In this document: one piece after another, positions 58,242 through 64,000 of the stretch
Position numbering within the stretch: position 1 is the stretch's first letter
Layout of the letters: each line of letters starts with the position of its first letter
Origin: JBQTKD01 sp963703165
Lineage (GTDB): Bacteria; Actinomycetota; Actinomycetes; Sporichthyales; Sporichthyaceae
Length of the DNA stretch: 64,000 nt
NCBI GenBank assembly: GCA_963703165.1
Contig: OY969798.1
Location: 2,046,001 to 2,110,000, forward strand
Direction of reading: 5' to 3'
Translations under genes and position numbers: made by a program
The notes under the pieces: generated by a model
What the model was told of the DNA's origin: nothing
Databases searched by the model: none
Seen by the model: only the letters and a program-made list of their open reading frames with translations

Positions 58242-59156
58242 ATGAGGTTTCAGAAAGCGGCCACCCCACTGGCCGTGCTCGGGTTGGCGGTGGCGATGGG
58301 GATCATCGGCGCCGCGCAGCCCGGAACCGCGGCTGCCGCCGCACCCATCTCCGCGATCGTGCCCACCGGTGAGATCGCACCGGACCTGACCAACCCACCC
58401 GCCATCGATTCCATCGCCACCCACCGTCAGGCCGTCGAGCCGTACCGCCTGGAGATCGGCGGTCACCGGGCCGGGCCGGACCAGGCCCCGGAGAACACCC
58501 TCGCGGCACTGCGCAAGGCCATTGCCGAAGGCGCCGATTCCGTCGAGATGGACGTGCGGTTCACCGCGGACGGCACGCCGATCATCCTGCACGACGACAC
58601 CCTCGAGCGCACCACCGACTGCACCGGCTTCGTGGCCGACTGGAAGCTGACGGCCGTGCTGCGGTGCGACGCCGGTGCGTGGTTCAACCAGGCGTTCAGC
58701 GATCAACGGGTGCCAACGGTCGAGGAGGTCCTCGACGTCATGGACACCACGGATCTCACGCTCTACCTGCACGTCAAACTCGCGGACACCCTGGCGCAAG
58801 CAGCGACCCTGGTCAGCACCGTCGCGACCAGCCGGATGAAGCAGGAGAACGTCATCTTCGTCGCGGACGAGAAGCAACGTCTCGAGATGCTCGCCCTGGC
58901 CGGCGTGCCGAACGATCGCCTGGCGTGGGTCGTTCACCGCCTGAGCGATTTCAGCGACAAGCACCCGCGCTGGGGCGCCCTGGTCGTGCACTGCCCGAAG
59001 CTCACTCCCGAGATGGTGGAGCACGTGCACGCCCGCGGGCAGCGCATCATCTCGGTCGAGGGCTTCCCGCTCTCGCTCGAGGAGGCAGTCGCTCTTCGCC
59101 TGGACGGGATCCTCGCGGACAACCTGAAGGCAGCGCTCGCCTCACGCGCCGGCTGA
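58242..59156 (+). CDS. Exported glycerophosphodiester phosphodiesterase
   Basis: 304 aa from ATG 58242 (GGGGGA 6 nt upstream). Signal peptide (LAVLGLAVAMGIIGAAQPGTAAAA), then the GDPD TIM barrel: GGHRAGPDQAPENTLAAL (catalytic His), SVEMDVRFTADGTPIILHDDTLERTTDCTG (metal Glu, Asp and second His), WFNQAFSDQRVPTVEEVLDVM and YLHVKLAD. It hydrolyses glycerophosphodiesters or teichoic-acid-like polymers outside the cell to scavenge glycerol 3-phosphate. The normal barrel sequence is complete. It ends at a strong terminator shared with paaZ. Confidence 0.92.
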   Translation: MRFQKAATPLAVLGLAVAMGIIGAAQPGTAAAAAPISAIVPTGEIAPDLTNPPAIDSIATHRQAVEPYRLEIGGHRAGPDQAPENTLAALRKAIAEGADSVEMDVRFTADGTPIILHDDTLERTTDCTGFVADWKLTAVLRCDAGAWFNQAFSDQRVPTVEEVLDVMDTTDLTLYLHVKLADTLAQAATLVSTVATSRMKQENVIFVADEKQRLEMLALAGVPNDRLAWVVHRLSDFSDKHPRWGALVVHCPKLTPEMVEHVHARGQRIISVEGFPLSLEEAVALRLDGILADNLKAALASRAG

Positions 59157-59173
59157 CCGACGCACCACCTCCG

Positions 59174-59206
59174 ACCGGTTCCTGACGATGTGTCAGGGAC
59201 CGGTTA
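59174..59206. terminator. Bidirectional terminator overlapping the paaZ stop
   Basis: ACCGGTTCCTGAC and GTCAGGGACCGGT (12 of 13 pairs) with a 5-nt loop; its core is the CTGACGATGTGTCAG palindrome. It separates the convergent GDPD and paaZ genes. Confidence 0.75.
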
Positions 59207-60743
59207 TCGCGTTGAGCATGTCCGGGGAGCCCTGGATCGCGCTGCGCTGCATGTGGTGCAGGACGCCGCGCAGGCCACCGAGTTCCTCCCCGCCGCCGGC
59301 GCGACCGGGACCGCCGTGGACAAGGGTCGGCATGGGGGTTCCGTGGCCGGTGTTCTCCGGTGCGGCGACCAGGTCGAGGACCAGGATGCGTCCGTGCCAC
59401 GGCGCCAGGCCACGGACGACCTCGCGGGCCACCGCTGCGTCAGCGGTGACCAGCGACCCGGCGAGGCTGCCCTTGCCGCGAGCGGCCAGCGCGATGGCCT
59501 CGGCCGTCGAGGAGTAGCCGAGCACGGTGCTGACCGGACCGAACGGTTCGACGTCATGCAGCTCGGTCGCTCCCGCGCGGGCGCGAAGCAGGATCGGCGA
59601 AAGGAACGCGCCGCGGTCGTTGTCGGCGTCGACGAGCTCGACGGAGTCCGGGGAACCGAACACGATCTCGGCCGAGGACCGCAGCGCCTCGACGGACTTG
59701 CGCACCTCGTCGCGTTGGGCGAGCGAGGCCAAGGCACCCATGCGGACATCGGGGTTGGTCGGGTTGCCGACGGTGATCTTCGCGAGCTCCGCGCTGATGG
59801 CCTCGATGACCGGCTCGACCATCGCCTCGGGGACGAGGGTGCGGCGGATCGCCGTGCACTTCTGCCCGGCCTTCACGGTCATCTCTGTGACGACGCCCTT
59901 GACGAACAGGTCGAACTCCGGGGAGCCGGCGGCGATGTCGGGCCCGAGGATCGAGCAGTTGAGGGAGTCGGCCTCGACCTGCAGGCGCACGCCGCGGTGC
60001 ACGACGGCCGAGTCGCTGCGCAGGATGCCCGCGGTGTGCGCGGAACCGGTGAAGGACACCGAGTCCTGCTCGTCGAGTACACCGAGCAGGGCGCCCGCCG
60101 AACCGCTGAGCAACTGCAGGCTGCCCTCGGGCAGGATCCCGGACGCGATGATCCGACGGACGACGGCCTCGGTGAGGTACGCGGTCTGGCCGGCCGGCTT
60201 CACGATGCTCGGGAGTCCCGCGAGCAGGGCGGGAGCCAGCTTTTCCAACATGCCCCAGACCGGGAAGTTGAAGGCGTTGATCTGCACCGCGATGCCGGGA
60301 CGCGAGGTCCAGAGATGGCGGCCGAGGAATACGCCGGTCTTGCCGAGCTGCTCGTCGGCGCCGTCGACGATCACGGTGTCCTCGGGCAGTTCCTTGGCGC
60401 CCTTGCTCGCGTAGACGAACGTGGTGCCGATGCCGCCGTCGATGTCGACCATCGAGTCGCGCTGGGTGGCGCCGGTGCGCGCCGACAGCGCGTAGAGGTC
60501 GTCCTTGTCCTTGTTCAGGTGCGCGGCCAGGGCCTTGAGCAGCCCGGCGCGTTCCCGGAAGTTCAGGGCACGCAGCGCCGGGCCACCCACGGTGCGGGCG
60601 TGCTGGGCCATCGCGGTGAGGTTCAGGCCCGCCGAGGAGATCCGGGCGACCTCCTCGCCGGTGGCTGCGTCGAGCAGCGGCTGGCCCTCGTCGGGGGCGC
60701 GGTACCAGGATCCGGCGGCGTAACTCTCGAGCAGGTCGCTCAC
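59193..60743 (-). CDS. paaZ: Phenylacetate pathway aldehyde dehydrogenase PaaZ (ALDH domain only)
   Basis: 516 aa. The sequence follows the N-terminal domain of E. coli PaaZ closely: LNFRERAGLLKALAAHL, GATQRDSMVDIDGGIGT, AVQINAFNFPVWGMLEKLAPALLAG, catalytic Glu in VEADSLNCS and Cys in KAGQKCTAIRR, ending HGGPGRAGGGEELGGLRGVLHHMQR and AIQGSPDML. It oxidises the semialdehyde formed after ring opening to 3-oxo-5,6-dehydrosuberyl-CoA with NADP+. The C-terminal MaoC-type hydratase domain of the fusion enzyme is absent, so a separate hydratase gene is needed elsewhere. The GTG overlaps the stop of the DUF6158 gene. Confidence 0.92.
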   Translation of the reverse strand: MSDLLESYAAGSWYRAPDEGQPLLDAATGEEVARISSAGLNLTAMAQHARTVGGPALRALNFRERAGLLKALAAHLNKDKDDLYALSARTGATQRDSMVDIDGGIGTTFVYASKGAKELPEDTVIVDGADEQLGKTGVFLGRHLWTSRPGIAVQINAFNFPVWGMLEKLAPALLAGLPSIVKPAGQTAYLTEAVVRRIIASGILPEGSLQLLSGSAGALLGVLDEQDSVSFTGSAHTAGILRSDSAVVHRGVRLQVEADSLNCSILGPDIAAGSPEFDLFVKGVVTEMTVKAGQKCTAIRRTLVPEAMVEPVIEAISAELAKITVGNPTNPDVRMGALASLAQRDEVRKSVEALRSSAEIVFGSPDSVELVDADNDRGAFLSPILLRARAGATELHDVEPFGPVSTVLGYSSTAEAIALAARGKGSLAGSLVTADAAVAREVVRGLAPWHGRILVLDLVAAPENTGHGTPMPTLVHGGPGRAGGGEELGGLRGVLHHMQRSAIQGSPDMLNAITGP

Positions 60744-61306
60744 AGGGTGGTCCCTTCTCCTGCGACGCGAGCACGGCCCACGTCGGTCAGTTGGCGGTAC
60801 TCGCCTGCGGTGACGAGCTGGGGAGGTTGCGCCTTGAACAGCGTGGCGACGGCCGCCGGCGCGATACCGATCTCGCGGGCCGCCTGGTGGGCCTCGAGCT
60901 TGTGCATGCGGCCGTCCGGGGTGGCGGCGTAGCGACGTAGCAGTTCGACCTCGAGATGGGCAGCCGTCGACGCCGCCTTGGCGGCAGGCTCCTCCCGGTT
61001 GTGCCGGGCCAGCAGCTGCTCGACGGCCGCGGCATAGGTGCGGGTGAGGTGGCGGACCTGCGCGAGGGTGTCCTGCTCGGCGAGGTCCTCGGTGCCGCCC
61101 GACCCCTGCCAGGTGCGCTTGGGGTGGCGGCGCAGGTACTCCTGCTCGAGCTCGAGCATCCGCTCGGTGTGCCGCTTGAACTGCTCGGCCGTGCCGTGCA
61201 GGAACACCCAGTTGCGCGAGGCGTGGGCCTGCGTGCCCTGCTGGGCGAGGTCGGCATCGGAGAGCTCGTGGGCCGGGACGCCCGCGCTCGTGGTCGCTTC
61301 GGTCAT
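60740..61306 (-). CDS. DUF6158 family protein
   Basis: 188 aa. ELSDADLAQQGTQAHASRNWVFLHGTAEQFKRHTERMLELEQEYLRRHPKRTWQGSGG is a conserved block of a family found next to phenylacetate genes in actinobacteria; the C-terminal half is helical with RYAATPDGRMHKLEAHQAAREIGI and LFKAQPPQLVTAGEYRQLTDVGRARV. No enzymatic motif is seen. It is translationally coupled to paaZ, so a role in the same pathway, for example as an adaptor or regulator, is likely. GAGG precedes ATG 61306. Confidence 0.82.
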   Translation of the reverse strand: MTEATTSAGVPAHELSDADLAQQGTQAHASRNWVFLHGTAEQFKRHTERMLELEQEYLRRHPKRTWQGSGGTEDLAEQDTLAQVRHLTRTYAAAVEQLLARHNREEPAAKAASTAAHLEVELLRRYAATPDGRMHKLEAHQAAREIGIAPAAVATLFKAQPPQLVTAGEYRQLTDVGRARVAGEGTTL

Positions 61307-61372
61307 GGTCTGTCCTCTCGCGAATGCTGCTCCGACCCGGGCGAGGTCGGGGGTGGGCGTCGGGACGCCCTG

Positions 61373-61389
61373 CCTGACGATGCGTCAGG
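61373..61389. repeat. CCTGACG-ATG-CGTCAGG palindrome at the ferredoxin stop
   Basis: A perfect 7-bp stem. The TGA of the ferredoxin gene is inside the arm (61385-61387). Same family as 12090 and 54512. Confidence 0.7.
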
Positions 61390-61726
61390 AATTGCCTGCG
61401 TGGTCGCGCGTGAACTCGGTGTCCACACCGACCGCTCCAGTCATGTGGGATCCACCGGGAGAGCCGATCGGCTCGTCACGGCCGGGCAGGAGCTCGAAGA
61501 AGAAGCGCTTGCTGTCCTCGATGAACTCCTCAGACCCGGGGGCGACGCGCCGGTCCTGGGTGATGGCCTCGACCGGGCACACGGGCTCGCAGGCGCCGCA
61601 GTCGATGCATTCCTTCGGGTTGATGTAGAGCTTGCGGGCACCTTCGTAGATGCAGTCGACGGGGCATTCGTCGCGGCAGGAGGTGTCCATGACGTCGATG
61701 CACGGGTCTGCGATGACGTACGGCAT
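61385..61726 (-). CDS. 7Fe/8Fe ferredoxin with C-terminal extension
   Basis: 113 aa. MPYVIADPCIDVMDTSCRDECPVDCIYEG is the seven-iron ferredoxin start (C-x7-C-x3-CP), and KLYINPKECIDCGACEPVCPVEAI the second cluster (CxxCxxCxxxCP). The FdxA-type C-terminal extension is present, followed by a tail with GSPGGSHMTGAVGVD. Being next to the ferredoxin reductase and paaZ, it probably delivers electrons to the PaaA-E epoxidase or a similar oxygenase. GAAGGA precedes ATG. Confidence 0.9.
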   Translation of the reverse strand: MPYVIADPCIDVMDTSCRDECPVDCIYEGARKLYINPKECIDCGACEPVCPVEAITQDRRVAPGSEEFIEDSKRFFFELLPGRDEPIGSPGGSHMTGAVGVDTEFTRDHAGNS

Positions 61727-61777
61727 GAGCGGTTCCTTCGTCTCGATCTCCTCCGGCGGGCGACCGGAGGTTGGAGG

Positions 61778-62806
61778 TCAGGCCGCGGGCGCGGGAACGG
61801 CGTCCGTGGAATGACCGGGGAAGACAGCGGCTTCGGGATCGAGCAGGACCGCGGCGTTGTTCACGGCGGTGGCGACCTCACCGAACCCGACGACGATCAG
61901 GCGCACCTTGCCGGGGTACTCGGTGATGTCTCCTGCGGAGAAGATGCCCCGGACGTCGGTCGACATGCGGGTGTCGACCAGGACGTGCCGGCGGTTCTCG
62001 ATCTCGATCCCCCAGTCGAGCAGCGGGCCGAGGTTCGCGGTGAAGCCGAGCGCAGCGACCAATTCCTGGCAGGGCAGTTCGTAGGACTCGCCCGACTTCG
62101 CGTCGGCGACGGTGACGGACTCGATCCGATCGTCCCCCACCACGGCCTTGATCTCGGCGTTCGTGATGATGCGGACGTCGGTCTTCTGGACCTCCGCGAC
62201 CGTGTGGGCGTGCGCGCGGAAGACGTCGCGGCGGTGGACCAGGGTCACGGACTTCGCGATCTCGTGCAGGCCGAGCGCCCAGTCGAAGGCACTGTCCCCG
62301 CCGCCGACGATGACGACGTCCTTGCCGGTCAGCGCCGCGGGGTCCGGGACGAAGTAGGAGAGGCCGCGGCCGAGGTACTCGGATCCGGCGGGCAGGGGAC
62401 GCGGGGTGAAGCCGCCGATGCCGCCGGTCACGATGACGACGCCGCAGTGCACCTCCTGGCCCTTGTCGGAGGTGACGACGAAGCGCGGGGCGCCGTTGTC
62501 CGCGTCGGGCAGGCGGGTGAGCGTGTCGGCCTTGTGGCCGGTCAGGTAGACCGGGGAGAACGTGTCGGCCTGGGCCGTGAGACTCGCGACCAGATCGCGG
62601 CCCTTGACGGCCGGGAAGCCGGCGACGTCGTAGATCTGCTTCTCGGGGTACATGGCGCTGATCTGGCCGCCGAGTTCGGGCAGCGAGTCCATCACCGCGA
62701 CCTTCAGCGCACGAAAGCCGGCGTAGTAGGCGCCGAACAGGCCGACCGGTCCTGCTCCGACGATGAGGATATTGACCTCAACGGGGGTCCCAGGCTCAGT
62801 AGGCAT
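61778..62806 (-). CDS. Ferredoxin-NADP+ reductase, thioredoxin-reductase-like
   Basis: 342 aa. FAD loop ILIVGAGPVGLFGAYYAGF, LGGQISAMYPEKQIYDVAGFP and NADP loop VVIVGGGDSAFDWALGL are those of TrxR-like FNRs (YumC type). There is no CxxC redox pair between the domains, which separates it from true thioredoxin reductase. C-terminal FSAGDITEYPGKVRLIVVGFGEVATAVNNAA closes the FAD site. It reduces the ferredoxin encoded next. The -10 element lies only about 9 nt from the ATG, so the mRNA is probably leaderless. Confidence 0.92.
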   Translation of the reverse strand: MPTEPGTPVEVNILIVGAGPVGLFGAYYAGFRALKVAVMDSLPELGGQISAMYPEKQIYDVAGFPAVKGRDLVASLTAQADTFSPVYLTGHKADTLTRLPDADNGAPRFVVTSDKGQEVHCGVVIVTGGIGGFTPRPLPAGSEYLGRGLSYFVPDPAALTGKDVVIVGGGDSAFDWALGLHEIAKSVTLVHRRDVFRAHAHTVAEVQKTDVRIITNAEIKAVVGDDRIESVTVADAKSGESYELPCQELVAALGFTANLGPLLDWGIEIENRRHVLVDTRMSTDVRGIFSAGDITEYPGKVRLIVVGFGEVATAVNNAAVLLDPEAAVFPGHSTDAVPAPAA

Positions 62807-62814
62807 GAATTGAT

Positions 62815-62852
62815 TGTCTACGTAATACTGGAGCTACGTCAAGACGATGTAG
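62815..62852 (-). promoter_or_regulatory. Promoter and 19-bp palindromic operator of the ferredoxin reductase operon
   Basis: On the minus strand TTGACG (62842-62837), a 16-bp spacer and TAGACA (62820-62815) form a good promoter ending about 9 nt before the ATG. CTACATCGTCTTGACGTAG (62852-62834) is an imperfect palindrome over the -35 element and CTACGTA recurs in the spacer at 62818-62824. A TetR-type repressor such as PaaR would fit; no regulator gene is in the window. Confidence 0.6.
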
Positions 62853-62934
62853 TACTTTGAATCAGCTGGGAGGTCCCCCGGTACGAACTGCGTGATCTCG
62901 GGAAGACTCTCCCCGTGAACGACAGCAGCGATTC

Positions 62935-63990
62935 GTGACGGTCCCCGAACCGGCGGCTCCTGCGCGCCCGCGCGGATGGGTCACCCGCCTCGACCGCTTT
63001 CAGCAGCGACGGACCTGGGCGGGCTTCCCACTGGCCGTCATCTACAAGTACGCCGACGACAAGGCGAACTACCTCGCCGCCCTGCTCACCTATTACGCGT
63101 TCGTCTCGCTGTTCCCGCTCCTGCTGCTGCTCACCACCGTCCTGGGCTACCTGCTCCAGAGCGACCCGTCGCTGCGCCAGGACATCCTGGACTCGGCCGT
63201 CGGTCAGTTCCCGATCATCGGCGACCAGCTACGGGAGAACGTCGATCCGCTGCACGGCCGTGCTGTCGCCGTCGCGGTCGGCGCCGCCGGTGCCGTGTAC
63301 GGCGGGATGGGCGTCGCGCAGGCAGCGCAACACGCGATGAACACGATCTGGTCGGTGCCGCGCAACCGGCGACCGGACCCCATCAAGTCCCGGGTGCGCA
63401 GTGCCCTGGTGCTCGCGGTCCTGGGGCTCGGCCTGCTGTTCACCACCGCACTGGCCGGCGCGACCACCGGCGCCGAGCAGCTCGACCTGCCGATCTCCGG
63501 CATCGTCCCGATGCTGGCCTTCGTTGCCTCCGTGCTCGGCAACATCGCGATCTTCATGTTCGCCTTCCGGCTGCTGAGCGCGCGGGCGCTGAGCCGACGT
63601 GACGTCCTCCCCGGGGTGCTGATCGCCGCCATCGGGTGGCAGATCCTGCAGACCGTCGGTACCTACTACGTCAGCCACGCCCTCAAGGACGCCGGCCAGA
63701 CCTACGGGGTGTTCGGCCTCGTCCTGGGCCTGATCGCCTGGATCTGGCTGGGCGCCGTACTGATCATCGTCGCGGCCGAGGTGAACAGTGTGCGGGTCGG
63801 GCAGCTGTGGCCGCGCAGCCTGCGGTCACCGTTCACCGACGGCTCCGACCTCACCGGGGCCGATCAACGCGCCTACACCTCCTACGCCCAGGCGGAGCGG
63901 TTCAAGTCGGCCCAGCACACGCAGGTCGCGTTCGAGGAGCTCACTCCGACGGCCGACGACCTGGAGGTGCAGCGCGAAGATGTGCCCTAG
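62935..63990 (+). CDS. YihY/BrkB-family inner membrane protein
   Basis: 351 aa from GTG 62935. Six membrane helices with YKYADDKANYLAALLTYYAFVSLFPLLLLLTTVLGYLL, the AVAVGAAGAVYGGMGVAQAAQHAMNTIW motif and YYVSHALKDAGQTYGVFGLVLGLIAWIWLGAVLIIVAAEVNSVR, all typical of this family. Often annotated as 'ribonuclease BN', but that is a historical error; a transport or envelope role is more likely. The C-terminal tail is polar (AYTSYAQAERFKSAQHTQVAFEELTP). It is divergent from the ferredoxin reductase operon. Confidence 0.92.
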   Translation: MTVPEPAAPARPRGWVTRLDRFQQRRTWAGFPLAVIYKYADDKANYLAALLTYYAFVSLFPLLLLLTTVLGYLLQSDPSLRQDILDSAVGQFPIIGDQLRENVDPLHGRAVAVAVGAAGAVYGGMGVAQAAQHAMNTIWSVPRNRRPDPIKSRVRSALVLAVLGLGLLFTTALAGATTGAEQLDLPISGIVPMLAFVASVLGNIAIFMFAFRLLSARALSRRDVLPGVLIAAIGWQILQTVGTYYVSHALKDAGQTYGVFGLVLGLIAWIWLGAVLIIVAAEVNSVRVGQLWPRSLRSPFTDGSDLTGADQRAYTSYAQAERFKSAQHTQVAFEELTPTADDLEVQREDVP

Positions 63991-64000
63991 GCGGCGGCGG

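Overview
The window is one continuous piece of a very GC-rich chromosome. The following point to a free-living actinomycete (phylum Actinomycetota): strong G/C bias at third codon positions, many GTG starts, a mycothiol-type DinB/maleylpyruvate isomerase enzyme, a DtxR/IdeR-type iron box, a class F sortase with its substrates, a DUF3516 helicase and a CD225-type proline-rich membrane protein. The content would fit a Sporichthya- or Frankia-like lineage, but sequence alone does not settle the genus.

Layout. 1-5.8 kb: 3' part of a DUF3516 helicase, two small membrane proteins, a minimal zincin metallopeptidase and a membrane-anchored metallophosphoesterase. 5.9-7.9 kb: tRNA-Glu, tRNA-Asp and tRNA-Phe around an MFS transporter. 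7.9-12.1 kb: a quinone oxidoreductase bracketed by two copies of an ~85-bp inverted-repeat element, then an FG-GAP lipoprotein, a cyclophilin lipoprotein and a HAD hydrolase. 12.1-15.5 kb: a lone receiver, histidine kinase and lipoprotein operon, and an iron-box-controlled DUF2470 protein. 15-21 kb: exported proteins, including an alpha/beta-hydrolase-like protein without the serine nucleophile and two tandem esterase paralogs that share operators, promoter and leader hairpin. 21-25 kb: a GT-C-like membrane protein, a flavodoxin-like protein and an alanine-type aminotransferase followed by palindromic repeats. 25-28.8 kb: a large degenerate PAS/kinase/pseudo-receiver protein with an unknown 325-aa partner, then tRNA-Ser. 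29-30.7 kb: a methyltransferase operon with one frameshifted gene.

30.8-39.3 kb is an 8.4-kb integrated mobilizable element in tRNA-Arg(ACG), bounded by a 46-bp direct repeat of the tRNA 3' end. Its left operon is MobF relaxase, excisionase (interrupted by a TGA), tyrosine integrase, antitoxin and toxin, most of them overlapping by 4 nt. Its cargo is a secreted metzincin-type protease and an overlapping lipoprotein. Paired 10-bp repeats near both ends look like integrase arm sites.

39.3-64 kb is ordinary chromosome. It holds tandem SDR paralogs, a free-standing TrpF-like protein with an MBL-fold hydrolase, type II NADH dehydrogenase, a DMT exporter, a sortase F locus with two substrates carrying a GAP[K/R]TGFG sorting signal, a second GT-C-like protein with a 41-aa lipoprotein, an FKBP lipoprotein, an ATP-grasp protein, a GNAT enzyme, a BrnT/BrnA-like toxin-antitoxin pair with a 19-bp palindromic operator, an ABC-2 exporter and a glycerophosphodiesterase. 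Near the right end a phenylacetate-catabolism segment (ferredoxin reductase, ferredoxin, DUF6158, PaaZ aldehyde dehydrogenase) is followed by a YihY/BrkB membrane protein.
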